A DNA stretch of 64,000 bases, taken from Runella sp. CRIBMP (lineage in GTDB: Bacteria; Bacteroidota; Bacteroidia; Cytophagales; Spirosomataceae). Shown in pieces: positions 18,486-26,407 of the stretch. The position numbers and the translations under genes were made by a program. The stretch lies in the NCBI RefSeq assembly GCF_009905605.1, contig NZ_JAAAKZ010000009.1, positions 1 to 64,000 on the forward strand, written 5' to 3'. The notes under the pieces were generated by a model. That model had not been told where the DNA came from. It saw only the letters and a program-made list of their open reading frames with translations, and did no database searches. Position 1 is the first letter of the stretch. Each line of letters opens with the position of its first letter.

Positions 18486-18980
18486 GTGAAACGAATGAAC
18501 TCTTTTGTGGTGGCTGCAATGGCCATCCTACTCATGACTGTGTCTGGGTGCAAAAAAAATGACATCGAAGTGGAGCCTGGAGCCAATGGATTGCCTTTTG
18601 TTGGCAAACGCCTTATGCTTTCTTCCTTCATCATGGATCCCGCCGTGGACTTTGACGGTGATGGTAAACTCGACCCTGATTTGATGTTTTTATTGCGTGA
18701 TTGTGATAAAGACAACATCATTATTTTTGAAAAAGGAGGCCGACTTGGAGGAGAAAACGGCGCCAAGCGCTGCGACGACGATGACCCTGCAGGAGGAAAT
18801 CCAAGTGCATGGACTTACAATGAACAAACCAAAATGCTCCGCATCGTAGACGGTGACGATAAAAATGACATCTCGGAGTGGAAAGTAGTAGAGGCTTCCT
18901 CAAAACTCCTGAAAGTGGAGATTGAAGAAGAAGAGGATGGAGAACCCGTAAAAATAGTGATGACCTGGAAAGCGGTCTAG
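18486..18980 (+). CDS. Lipocalin-like lipoprotein, hypothetical
   Basis: The product (about 164 residues) starts at GTG 18486 (MKRMNSF) or ATG 18495. The GTG start gives the positive n-region expected of a signal peptide. The lipobox VSGC is followed by KKND, so it is a lipidated envelope protein. A calcium-loop-like motif DFDGDGKLDPD occurs early, and the overall beta-strand pattern (WTYNEQTKMLRIVDGDD, SEWKVVEASSKLLKVEI) is that of the lipocalin-like small lipoproteins common in Bacteroidota. The ligand is unknown. It stands alone. Confidence 0.82.
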   Translation: MKRMNSFVVAAMAILLMTVSGCKKNDIEVEPGANGLPFVGKRLMLSSFIMDPAVDFDGDGKLDPDLMFLLRDCDKDNIIIFEKGGRLGGENGAKRCDDDDPAGGNPSAWTYNEQTKMLRIVDGDDKNDISEWKVVEASSKLLKVEIEEEEDGEPVKIVMTWKAV

Positions 18981-19163
18981 CGCCCGTTTGTAATTGGAGT
19001 GTAGGAAGCCGTGCCCTGCGAGGTGCCCAAACTGGATTTCAGTTCAGGCGCTTCTGGGGGCGCGGCTTACGTACATTTGCTCAGGGGTAAAGATGGAAAA
19101 AAAATGAGTTGTTTTGTCGAAATTCGACATTTTGTACCATATTCGCTTCCAAAACTCAGCAAA

Positions 19164-20114
19164 ATGATTCCAACTCTATCCATTATCACGGCGGCTCACG
19201 ACCGCATTCGGCCCTACATTCACCATACGCCCACGCTGACCTGCCAAACTTTGAACCGTGTCAGTGGGGCTGATTTATATTTTAAATGCGAAAATTTTCA
19301 AAAAATTGGGGCATTTAAGGCCCGGGGCGGGGTCAATGCCGTTCTGTCGCTGACGCCCGAAGAACTTAAGAATGGAGTCACCACCCACTCTTCGGGCAAC
19401 CATGCCCAGGCCATTGCCTACGCGGCGGGGTTGGTCGGAACCAAAGCCTACATTGTGATGCCTCGCACGGCGCCTCAGGTGAAAAAAGATGCCGTACGCG
19501 GCTATGGGGCCGAAGTGATTGAGTGTGAGCCTACGCTTGAAGCCCGCGAAAGCACCGTAGAGCGGGTCATTGCCGAGCACGGGGCTACCATGATTCACCC
19601 GTTCAATGATTATCGGGTTATTGCTGGCCAAGCCACTGCCACCAAAGAACTTATCGAGGACCACGGCCCTTTTGATGTGATTATGGCACCCGTAGGTGGT
19701 GGAGGACTGCTGAGCGGAACCGCGCTGGCAGCGCATTATCTGGCACCCAAAACCGAAATTATTGCGGGCGAGCCAGAAGGCGCGGCCGATGCCGTACTTT
19801 CTTTTAAGACTGGAAATATCGAAAAAGCGCCTTACATTGATACCATTGCCGACGGCCTGCTGACGAATTTGGGCGATAAAACCCTCGAAATCATCCGGCT
19901 GCATGTAAGGGATATTCTACTCGTAAGTGACCCCGAAATCATCGCTGCCATGCGCCTGATTTGGGAACGTATGAAAATCATTATTGAACCTTCTTGTGCG
20001 GTACCATTTGCGGCCTTGCTCCGCCACAAAGAACGTTTTGAAGGTAAAAAAGTAGGCATCATCCTCACCGGTGGTAATGTCGACTTAGGTAAATTGCCCT
20101 TTGGTAGCAATTAA
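19164..20114 (+). CDS. PLP-dependent threonine/serine dehydratase (or serine racemase)
   Basis: This 316-residue enzyme has fold type II. The PLP-binding Lys is K52 in GAFKARGG, followed by the substrate loop SSGNHAQAIA and the phosphate-binding loop GGGGLLSG. The open frame continues 51 codons upstream, but homologues begin at MIPTLSIITAA, and the upstream stretch does not look native, so ATG 19164 is chosen. Lack of a C-terminal ACT domain points to the catabolic threonine dehydratase/serine racemase subgroup (L-Thr to 2-oxobutanoate and ammonia, or Ser racemisation/dehydration), not biosynthetic IlvA. Confidence 0.93.
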   Translation: MIPTLSIITAAHDRIRPYIHHTPTLTCQTLNRVSGADLYFKCENFQKIGAFKARGGVNAVLSLTPEELKNGVTTHSSGNHAQAIAYAAGLVGTKAYIVMPRTAPQVKKDAVRGYGAEVIECEPTLEARESTVERVIAEHGATMIHPFNDYRVIAGQATATKELIEDHGPFDVIMAPVGGGGLLSGTALAAHYLAPKTEIIAGEPEGAADAVLSFKTGNIEKAPYIDTIADGLLTNLGDKTLEIIRLHVRDILLVSDPEIIAAMRLIWERMKIIIEPSCAVPFAALLRHKERFEGKKVGIILTGGNVDLGKLPFGSN

Positions 20115-20182
20115 CCTCTGTGTCTCTGCTTCTCTCCGAGGTTAATAAATAAACCACAGAGAAGCAAAGAGCCACAGAGACC
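20115..20182. repeat. Imperfect inverted repeat rich in CTCTGTG/CACAGAG
   Basis: The left arm (20115-20143, CCTCTGTGTCTCTGCTTCTC...) is largely complementary to the right arm (20152-20182, ...CACAGAGAAGCAAAGAGCCA). It lies between the dehydratase stop and miaE. It may act as a terminator, or be one copy of a dispersed palindromic element. Confidence 0.6.
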
Positions 20183-20222
20183 ATACACTGATAAATGTTG
20201 AATGATAACTGTTAACTGTTAA

Positions 20223-20813
20223 ATGATAACCACGCTCGGACTCGAACTTCCCACCGACCCGCGTTGGGTCAATATTGCGGAAATGCAGCTGGAACAAATT
20301 CTGGTAGACCATGCATACTGTGAGCAAAAAGCCGCGTCGGCCTGTATTTCGATGATTGTGCATTTTCCAGAAAAAGAAAAACTTGTTGAAGTGATGACGC
20401 CCGTGGTGGCCGAAGAATGGGCGCATTTTCGAATGGTGCTCAAAGAACTTCATAAACGCGGGTATAAACTCGGACGCGCCCGCAAAGACGAATACGTAAA
20501 CCGATTGCAAGAAATCGTAAAGAAAAAAGGTGACCGTGACGAAGTGTTTCTCGACCGCCTGCTGGTGTGTGCGCTGATTGAAGCCCGTAGCTGCGAGCGA
20601 TTTAAACTTCTTTCTCTGCACATTGCCGACGAAAGCTTGCGGACATTTTACCACGAGCTGATGGTCTCGGAAGCGGGGCACTATCGCAATTTTATCGAAC
20701 TCGCCGAAGAATACCTACCCGCCGAAAAAGTACGTGCTCGTTGGAAAGAACTCCTCGCCGCCGAAGCCCACATCATGAAAACCCTCGACCTACGCGGCGA
20801 CCGAATGCACTGA
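20223..20813 (+). CDS. miaE: tRNA-(ms2io6A)-hydroxylase MiaE
   Basis: This 196-residue protein is a ferritin-like diiron monooxygenase. Carboxylate/His metal-ligand motifs fall in the expected four-helix order: DHAYCEQKAA, EEWAHFRMV, EARSCERFKLL and SEAGHYRNF. MiaE hydroxylates the isopentenyl chain of 2-methylthio-N6-isopentenyl-A37 in tRNAs reading codons that start with U, an oxygen-dependent step. The length matches the family. It is probably monocistronic, with a palindrome before it and a terminator after it. Confidence 0.93.
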   Translation: MITTLGLELPTDPRWVNIAEMQLEQILVDHAYCEQKAASACISMIVHFPEKEKLVEVMTPVVAEEWAHFRMVLKELHKRGYKLGRARKDEYVNRLQEIVKKKGDRDEVFLDRLLVCALIEARSCERFKLLSLHIADESLRTFYHELMVSEAGHYRNFIELAEEYLPAEKVRARWKELLAAEAHIMKTLDLRGDRMH

Positions 20814-20845
20814 GCATGGATTTTAGAAAATGGTACCCCCATAAA

Positions 20846-20880
20846 AAAGCACCCAAGTAGGACTCGGGTGCTTTCTGTTT
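20846..20880 (+). terminator. Terminator after miaE
   Basis: The stem AAAGCACCC (20846-20854) with GGGTGCTTT (20866-20874) and an inner AGT/ACT pairing is followed by CTGTTTTC, a partial T tract. Confidence 0.8.
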
Positions 20881-21215
20881 TCTTAACCTAAACTACTATT
20901 TCATTTCTCTATGGCTGTATATAGGAGATAAATAAATAACTTCAAACTTAGTGCCAATGCGTTAAGTTGTTGATTGTCAGCAAAGTGGAAATCTTTTTTT
21001 GTCCGTATACGGACAGTGGGAGATTGGTAGCGGACACTCGGCGAAATATGCGCACGCAGGGGTTTGGTTTTTCTTCGTTGAGGGTTTATCCTCAATCAAT
21101 TGTTGTATTTCTAGCGTTAAAGTACCGTTGTAGATACCGCGTATTCGTAAGTATCCCTGTAATGCAGACAGTTTAAAATTAGATATTATATAATTTTAAT
21201 TAATGTTGAACTGCT
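20881..21215. other. Non-coding stretch between miaE and the IS3 remnant
   Basis: I support no gene here. A 69-codon plus-strand frame (20967-21176) crosses the palindrome at 21000-21015 and has no protein-like features. A small hairpin TTGAGG/CCTCAA also occurs near 21079-21097. Confidence 0.45.
21000..21037. promoter_or_regulatory. 16-bp perfect palindrome with a nearby half-site (orphan operator candidate)
   Basis: TGTCCGTATACGGACA at 21000-21015 is a perfect dyad. CGGACAC recurs at about 21031-21037. This is the form of a dimeric regulator site. No intact gene starts just downstream; the next object is a dead IS3 orfA. Confidence 0.45.
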
Positions 21216-21529
21216 ATGAAAAAAAAACGAAGTTTACCGAAATACAGGTAGTCTCTAGCTTTAAACAATAGGAGAACGGTATCCCCTCCAAGGAGATTTA
21301 TCGTCAGAATGAGATTTCTGAGGCTATATTCTATAATTTGAAAAGCAGGTATGGAGGCATGGAATCTTCTGATGTAAAACACTTGAAAGAGCTGGAATAA
21401 GAGAATAGTCGGTTGAAAAAAATATTAGCGGACTTAGCGATGGACAATCAGATTCTCAAAGAGTTATTCGTAAAAAAGAGTTGGGGGCTTCAAATCACAA
21501 AATTTGTATATTTATTCACTGATCAATAA
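21216..21529 (+). pseudogene. Decayed IS3-family orfA transposase
   Basis: From ATG 21216 the frame reads MKKKRS but must shift within a run of nine A residues to continue as KFTEIQVVSSFKQ. The downstream frame has an in-frame TAG after SSFKQ and a TAA inside KELE-stop-ENSRLKK. The remaining text (EISEAIFYNLKSRYGGMES, VKHLKELE, LKKILADLAMDNQILKEL) is the standard IS3 OrfA helix-turn-helix plus leucine zipper. No orfB follows before the tRNA gene at 21619. It is a dead, truncated insertion sequence. Confidence 0.88.
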
Positions 21530-21618
21530 AATCACAGTACGTTTCGGGGAGGCTTAAAAGTAAAATGCCCCAAAACACTTGGTTTTGAGGCATTTAGCGT
21601 TTCCGCAGAGCGATTGTG

Positions 21619-21690
21619 TGACCCATAGGGGAATCGAACCCCTGTTTCAACCGTGAAAGGGTCGTGTCCTAACCGCTAGACGAATGGGCC
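21619..21690 (-). tRNA. tRNA-Glu (TTC anticodon)
   Basis: A 72-base cloverleaf on the minus strand: acceptor GGCCCAT with ATGGGTC (one G-U pair), a D-arm, an anticodon arm with loop CTTTCAC giving TTC, and a T-arm with GGTTCGATTCC. CCA is not encoded. Its promoter lies 41-70 bases upstream. Confidence 0.96.
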
Positions 21691-21730
21691 GACTGGTTCC
21701 ATATATTCGCTGCGTGGGTGAAACGTGGTG

Positions 21731-21760
21731 CAAAGGTACGTTTATTTTTGATAGTGTCAA
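21731..21760 (-). promoter_or_regulatory. Bacteroidota promoter for tRNA-Glu
   Basis: On the minus strand TTG (21760-21758), a 19-base spacer and TACCTTTG (21738-21731) match the consensus -33 TTG / -7 TAnnTTTG exactly. Confidence 0.8.
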
Positions 21761-21853
21761 CAGTTGAATGAATATTTTTTCAAAGAAATATTTTCTAGTG
21801 CTGATAATCAGTACTTTTGGATGGAAAATATTTTTGAAATAGTTTTGATATGT

Positions 21854-22225
21854 ATGGAAGCGTCGATAAAACATTTATTGAAAGACCTTAATTTTAGCGT
21901 AAAGGGAAGTTTGTGGATAGAAAGTGCCGAAGAGCGGTTCTTAGGACCTGGTAGAGTAGAGCTTTTGGAATACATTGATGAAATGGGTTCAATTAATCGA
22001 GCGGCAAAGCAAATGGGAATGTCTTACAAAAAAGCGTGGGAGATGGTCAACTCTCTTAATGCTCAATCAAGCCGCCCTCTTGTACTGACCCAGACCGGAG
22101 GCGAAAAAGGGGGAGGGGCTGTTATTACGAAAGAAGCCCGTGAACTGATTGCTTTTTATCATCGATTGAGACAGCGGTTTCAGTTTTTTTTGGAAGAAGA
22201 AACAAAGCAACTTAATACTGATTGA
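21854..22225 (+). CDS. ModE-like winged-helix transcriptional regulator (DNA-binding domain only)
   Basis: The frame is open from 21764, but the family starts at about MEASIKHLLKDLNF (ATG 21854), giving 123 residues. The core LGPGRVELLEYIDEMG, SINRAAKQMGMSYKKAW (the HTH) and EKGGGAVITKEARELI is the LysR/ModE N-terminal winged helix of molybdate regulators. The C-terminal molybdate-binding MOP domains of full-length ModE are absent; instead there is a short helical tail. Such single-domain proteins are common, and their ligand is often unknown. It lies between two tRNA genes. Confidence 0.85.
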   Translation: MEASIKHLLKDLNFSVKGSLWIESAEERFLGPGRVELLEYIDEMGSINRAAKQMGMSYKKAWEMVNSLNAQSSRPLVLTQTGGEKGGGAVITKEARELIAFYHRLRQRFQFFLEEETKQLNTD

Positions 22226-22246
22226 ATTTTTCTATTAAGGTTTGTC

Positions 22247-22276
22247 TTGACACTTAAAGAAAATTTTCTACTTTTG
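22247..22276 (+). promoter_or_regulatory. Bacteroidota promoter for tRNA-Pro
   Basis: TTG (22247-22249), a 19-base spacer and TACTTTTG (22269-22276) match the consensus. The tRNA begins 12 bases later. Confidence 0.82.
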
Positions 22277-22287
22277 CACCCACGAAT

Positions 22288-22361
22288 CGGGATATAGCAC
22301 AGCCAGGTAGTGTACTTGTCTGGGGGGCAAGGGGTCGTGGGTTCAAATCCCGCTATCCCGA
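22288..22361 (+). tRNA. tRNA-Pro (GGG anticodon)
   Basis: A 74-base cloverleaf: acceptor CGGGATA with TATCCCG, anticodon loop CTGGGGG giving GGG, T-arm GGTTCAAATCC, discriminator A. CCA is not encoded. Confidence 0.95.
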
Positions 22362-22373
22362 CATCTGAAAATC

Positions 22374-22409
22374 AAGCACTTACGACTAAAAGTTGTAAGT
22401 GCTTTTTTC
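22374..22409 (+). terminator. Terminator after tRNA-Pro
   Basis: A 13-bp stem (22374-22386 with 22392-22404, one G-U pair) and 5-base loop, followed by a T tract. Confidence 0.88.
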
Positions 22410-22564
22410 TTTGGTTTAAACATGGTTTAAACAATTTGAGGGTGTAAACAAGAGTGCGTCGAATAGAAGTATTGTGTATTTATATCAACTTAGCACGAAT
22501 TTTTGTCTCCAAAGGTGGTATTTAATAAAAGGGAGGCGTTTAAATTTTCGATGCGATGTCAGAA

Positions 22565-23176
22565 CTAATCCTTGCGTCTCCATTTGGCAAAACAATAATA
22601 AGGGGTTTGAAATGGGGTTAAAAGGTTATCATGCACTCTTACGTTGAGACGCCCCAATGGAACGGTAGTGACGATTTTATGGCTAGTCAGGCAGGCCATG
22701 TTGGGATGATAAACTTCTACACTGTCTTTGGTGATTCGTAAATAATAGGGATTGAAGGCCAACGAAAGCCGCCAATCTTGATGCTGTCGCAGTCCAATGG
22801 GTCCAAAATTCCCAATCCCTCGTTTCGAAATTTCGTTTTGCAAATAAGGTGAATCTTCAAAATAGGAAGAAGGAATCTGATAGGGTGTTCCTTTGCCGTG
22901 TAGTAAATGGTAAATTATTCGCGCTGCTTCAGGGTATATAGGGTAAGCGGCCACAATACCACAGTGGGTCAAGGTTTTGATAATGATTTTATCGCCACGG
23001 GTAAGGGTGCGATTTTCTGCTCGAACACTCATCTTTTTCAGGTACTGATTTAACGCACTTTCGGTGTTTGTACGAAATAGCCTGGAGAGTGGGTCATTAA
23101 GGACAAATAAACTAAGGCATATTCCCAAAAGAGCAATGGCGGTTATAATGCCAAAACACAACACAGTTTTTTTCAT
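22565..23176 (-). CDS. Hypothetical exported or membrane-anchored protein, 203 aa
   Basis: I do not recognise the family. The protein has an N-terminal hydrophobic segment (residues 4-27, CFGIITAIALLGICL), which is an uncleaved anchor or a signal peptide. A soluble domain follows with CGIVAAYPIYPEAARIIYHLL and GNFGPIGLRQHQDWRLSL, and a Cys/aromatic-rich end (FQTPYYCFAKWRRKD). Residue use is fully protein-like. It lies 175 bases before the WYL regulator on the same strand, too far for a clear operon. Confidence 0.75.
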   Translation of the reverse strand: MKKTVLCFGIITAIALLGICLSLFVLNDPLSRLFRTNTESALNQYLKKMSVRAENRTLTRGDKIIIKTLTHCGIVAAYPIYPEAARIIYHLLHGKGTPYQIPSSYFEDSPYLQNEISKRGIGNFGPIGLRQHQDWRLSLAFNPYYLRITKDSVEVYHPNMACLTSHKIVTTVPLGRLNVRVHDNLLTPFQTPYYCFAKWRRKD

Positions 23177-23350
23177 GAGTCCCTTTTTTGGGGGATTAAA
23201 CGGTATTTTAGGGCGTTTATTGCAGGGTTTCGGTGTATAATAAATGCTGAAAATTATGCTTGAAAGAACGTTGAAGTGGAAATTATTAGTAGGTGGTAAT
23301 CAATCTACTCTCTATTTGTGAAAATACTACTGTGTACCTCAACAACAAGC

Positions 23351-24328
23351 CTATCTGTACCTTTGCAATGCCTGTTCCAACTTTGTAATAATTTTTTGTC
23401 TCAGATCGAAAGGTTCTAAAACTTCTACATCAGATCCAAATCCGAGGATTTTTGTTAATAGTTCTTTATTCCAAGCGACTTCTAGTATTAGAATTGTTTT
23501 GCCGTCATTAGGGTCTATTTCAGACCTCTGTGAAGGATGTATTTTTTTCGTTATGGCATATTGTAGACGTATTGGACTATGAAATTTTAACTTCACAGTT
23601 ATAAGTTTTCCGGTATTAGTTATTCCAATTATATTCTTGAAATGTTCTCGTAAGTCCATTTCCTTTGGACAAGTAAAAGATTCAGTCGTTTCGGCAGGAG
23701 GCAATTGAAAACGGTCAATGGGGAAGGCCTGAATAATATTTGTTTCATCCTTACTATGGGCCCACCCCACTAAGTACCAGCGATTATTAAATTCTCGTAA
23801 CTGTAATGGAAAGGCTACTATCCATGTTGCGGTGGACATTTCAAACCCCTTGTATAAAAACTTTATAAAGACTTTACGGTGAATCAATTGATAAAGTTTG
23901 TCCAAATATTCCCGACCCGCTAATTCGGCCTCTTCATACTCAATCAGGGAATTTGGATTCCCTTTCACTATTCCTACCTGACGTTCCAAGGCCAATAAAA
24001 TTCTTTCTAATCCCCTCAACTCTTTTGTATGTTGTAATTGTCGAATTACGGCCAGAAGTTCATTGAGTGTATCCAATTCAGTATCATCTAGGCCTGCCAG
24101 AATAGAGTAGTGCTTTTCGGGGTTGTATTTGTAGCCATAATAGCGACTCGACAAAATCTCTGCTTTGAGATGTTTTCGCATAAAGGGTACATAATCCACA
24201 ATTGTTCTTTTGTCGGTCTTACAAATGGTCGCTAATTCCTCTCCGCTATAAGCGTTGCCAGTACGGAGGTATTTATGAATTGCGAGAATCGCTTTGAGTT
24301 TCGTATCTGCACTTTGTTTTTGCCCCAT
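23351..24328 (-). CDS. WYL-domain transcriptional regulator (YafY-like)
   Basis: The 325-residue protein has an N-terminal winged helix (KLKAILAIHKYLRTG, GEELATICKTDKRTIVDY) and a central WYL domain (about 145-230) with LREFNNRWYLVGWAHSKDE. A C-terminal WCX extension follows. WYL proteins bind nucleotides or nucleic acid and often control DNA damage or defence genes. The divergent neighbour is the remnant of a RecD-like helicase, so it may be an orphan regulator. TATCTTTG at 24362-24355 on its strand is a possible -7 element. Confidence 0.92.
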   Translation of the reverse strand: MGQKQSADTKLKAILAIHKYLRTGNAYSGEELATICKTDKRTIVDYVPFMRKHLKAEILSSRYYGYKYNPEKHYSILAGLDDTELDTLNELLAVIRQLQHTKELRGLERILLALERQVGIVKGNPNSLIEYEEAELAGREYLDKLYQLIHRKVFIKFLYKGFEMSTATWIVAFPLQLREFNNRWYLVGWAHSKDETNIIQAFPIDRFQLPPAETTESFTCPKEMDLREHFKNIIGITNTGKLITVKLKFHSPIRLQYAITKKIHPSQRSEIDPNDGKTILILEVAWNKELLTKILGFGSDVEVLEPFDLRQKIITKLEQALQRYR

Positions 24329-24436
24329 TTTAACAACATTATTTTCAAAAGAAACAAAGATATATATGAGGTTTTGTACCTTACATTAACCTGACATTTT
24401 TGTAACTGCCTAACCAACCAAAGGCCTTGCATCATT

Positions 24437-24896
24437 ATGACAACAACACCTACCGTCGCCACTATTTTCGATTTATTTCCGTTCGAAGCAACTCGTCAAC
24501 AAGCCGAAGCTTTGTATCATTTAGACGACTTTGTATCAACGGATTGCACTGCTGATGCATTCATTCTGAGGGGGCGGCCGGGACGGGTAAAACGTCATTG
24601 GTGAAGGGGGGGGTGATTTTCTAAATTAACAGGAGATTGGTTTTTGTCTTACTGCTCCTACTGGATGTGCGGAGAAGGTTTTGGGCTATAAAACGCAGGT
24701 TATGGCACACACTCTATACCATACATTCTGTTTAATTAAAACTGATGGTGGCGGAACCCCTCCGATTCTTTTCCCAAAAAAAGAAAGTATGGAATTCGTG
24801 CCTGTTTTCGGCAAATTTCTATCTTTGCCATACGAGAAATTACTGTCATTACCCCCTGTGACTATTTTTTACCAATTCGTTCGTCAGTTAATTTGA
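24437..24896 (+). pseudogene. Remnant of a RecD-like ATP-dependent DNA helicase
   Basis: Three frames together read like the N-terminus of a RecD2/AAA_30-type helicase. The first is MTTTPTVATIFDLFPFEATR up to FILRG. After a one-base loss near 24573, AAGTGKTSLVKGG (Walker A) appears in a second frame until a TAA. A third frame then gives FCLTAPTGCAEKVLGYKTQ, AHTLYHTFCLIKTDGGG (motif Ia region). After about 24780 the similarity stops, and the tail to the TGA at 24896 looks unrelated, so all later helicase motifs are lost. This is a clearly inactive gene with at least two frameshifts and a 3' deletion. Confidence 0.85.
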
Positions 24897-24927
24897 CGAA
24901 CTCTGCCCCGTATCTCATCAAGTTCGT

Positions 24928-24935
24928 TAATTTTG
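24928..24935 (+). promoter_or_regulatory. Candidate -7 element upstream of rsmH
   Basis: TAATTTTG fits TAnnTTTG about 100 bases before rsmH. No well-placed -33 TTG is visible. A small 8-bp palindrome (24879-24886 with 24894-24901) lies just upstream. Confidence 0.35.
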
Positions 24936-24976
24936 CGTTTGTTCACTGACTCGCGTCGGGGATATGCCTATGTTTT

Positions 24977-25019
24977 GGGCAAACGCAAGTCTTATTGTGG
25001 GCAAACGTAAGGCTTGCCC
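24977..25019 (+). repeat. Short direct repeat and hairpin before rsmH
   Basis: GGGCAAACGCAAG (24977-24989) repeats as GGGCAAACGTAAG (24999-25011). The second copy can also pair GGGCAA with TTGCCC (25014-25019). It ends 17 bases before the rsmH ATG, so it could affect translation or be a dispersed repeat. Confidence 0.55.
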
Positions 25020-25036
25020 CTACTAAATATTAAAAA

Positions 25037-25939
25037 ATGTATCATAATCCTGTATTACTGGCAGAGTGTCTGGAAGGTTTGGCAATTCGCCCCGATGGCG
25101 TTTATGTAGATGTTACGTTTGGCGGTGGAGGGCATTCTAAGGCCATTTTGGCGCAGCTCGGCGACAAAGGCCGCCTGTTTGCTTTTGACCAAGATCCCGA
25201 CGCCCGGGCCAATGCCGAAGCGATTGAAGATAAGCGTCTTACGTTTGTGGATGCTAATTTTCGTCTTCTTCAAAAATACCTGCGCTTGTACGGCGTTAAG
25301 CAAGTGGATGGAATTTTGGGTGATTTGGGGGTTTCGTCGCATCAGTTTGACACGCCGGAGCGCGGCTTTTCGACGCGCTTTGAAGCCAATTTAGACATGC
25401 GAATGAACCCACGTGGTGGCGTCTCGGCCCGGGATATTGTTAATGGCTATTCGGCCGAAGAATTACACCGTATTTTTGGCATGTATGGTGAGTTACAAAA
25501 TGCCAAAACGGCGGCGTTGGCGGTAGTGGCAGCCCGTGCCAACGGACCGCTCGAAACCGTGAATGATTTGAAAGCAAGTCTCCAACGCTGCGTGCCGAGA
25601 GGAAAAGAAAACAAATATTTTGCGCAAGTATTTCAGGCGTTGCGCATTGAAGTAAATGACGAAATGGGCGCTTTGCAGGATTTTTTGACGCAATCGGCAG
25701 AAGTTCTCAAGGTCAAAGGACGGTTGGTGGTGATGTCGTATCATTCGCTAGAAGACCGCTTGGTGAAAAATTTTATCGGCAAAGGCAAGTTTTACGGAGA
25801 AGTAGAAAAAGATTTATTTGGCAACGACCTCAAACCCTTGCAGTCGGTCACGCGTAAACCTATCGAAGCATCAGCCGAAGAGATTGCCCAAAACTCCCGC
25901 GCACGCAGCGCAAAACTGCGTATCGCAGAAAAATTGTAA
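25037..25939 (+). CDS. rsmH: 16S rRNA (cytosine1402-N4)-methyltransferase RsmH
   Basis: The 300-residue SAM-dependent methyltransferase modifies C1402 of 16S rRNA at the ribosomal P site. It shows HNPVLLAECLEGL, the SAM loop VDVTFGGGGHS, FDQDPDA, DGILGDLGVSSHQ and GRLVVMSYHSLEDR, all in family positions and at normal length. It heads the rsmH-ftsL-ftsI order of the division and cell wall cluster. The usual mraZ gene upstream is missing; a helicase remnant lies there instead. Confidence 0.97.
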   Translation: MYHNPVLLAECLEGLAIRPDGVYVDVTFGGGGHSKAILAQLGDKGRLFAFDQDPDARANAEAIEDKRLTFVDANFRLLQKYLRLYGVKQVDGILGDLGVSSHQFDTPERGFSTRFEANLDMRMNPRGGVSARDIVNGYSAEELHRIFGMYGELQNAKTAALAVVAARANGPLETVNDLKASLQRCVPRGKENKYFAQVFQALRIEVNDEMGALQDFLTQSAEVLKVKGRLVVMSYHSLEDRLVKNFIGKGKFYGEVEKDLFGNDLKPLQSVTRKPIEASAEEIAQNSRARSAKLRIAEKL

Positions 25940-25985
25940 GTCATCAAGTAGTAGTTATAACAGTCATCAGCAAAACATTTGACCT

Positions 25986-26372
25986 ATGGCCATCAATGTC
26001 TTAAAAGCCCAAAACCAAAAGCGTACCGCGCGCGCCGTTCGCAGCAAGAGCCGAGTGTTGAGTTGGCTTGGGCAATGGTTCCAAGTTGAAAAGTGGATTG
26101 GCGGACGCGAATTTCCCGTTAGATACCTCGACGGAACCCTCTATTTACTTTTGTTAGGGCTTATTGTGATTTTTTTTCGCATCAATGCCGAACGACAAAT
26201 GCGGCAACTTCGAAAAGCAACCGAAGAAGTCAATAACTATCGGGCCGCCTACACCATTCTGAAAGCCAATTATATGAAAATGGGTAAACAATCAGAATTG
26301 GCTCCTAAAGTGGCCAAAATGGGCTTGTCGGAAAGCCGAAAAACGCCCCAGCGTATTGAAGTGAAAAAGTAA
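25986..26372 (+). CDS. ftsL: FtsL-like cell division protein
   Basis: The 128-residue protein has a basic cytoplasmic N-terminus, one membrane helix (about 50-64, TLYLLLLGLIVIFFR) and a short periplasmic coiled-coil (INAERQMRQLRKATEEVNN). This is the FtsL plan in Bacteroidota. FtsL bridges FtsB and FtsQ in the divisome and activates FtsWI. Sequence identity in this family is low, so position between rsmH and ftsI carries much of the assignment. Spacing is 46 and 35 bases, consistent with an operon. Confidence 0.88.
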   Translation: MAINVLKAQNQKRTARAVRSKSRVLSWLGQWFQVEKWIGGREFPVRYLDGTLYLLLLGLIVIFFRINAERQMRQLRKATEEVNNYRAAYTILKANYMKMGKQSELAPKVAKMGLSESRKTPQRIEVKK

Positions 26373-26407
26373 GCCATTGGCATTTGTATCGTTAATTAAC
26401 CCTAACT

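Noticed and set aside
20967-21176. 69-codon plus-strand ORF downstream of miaE
   Set aside because: It spans a perfect palindrome and has no protein-like pattern or ribosome site.
24681-24896. 71-codon ORF as an independent gene
   Set aside because: Its N-terminal half continues the helicase motif text of the preceding frames, so it is part of the pseudogene.
23351-24896. A new defence island around the WYL gene
   Set aside because: Only a regulator and a dead helicase are present, with no effector or nuclease gene intact.
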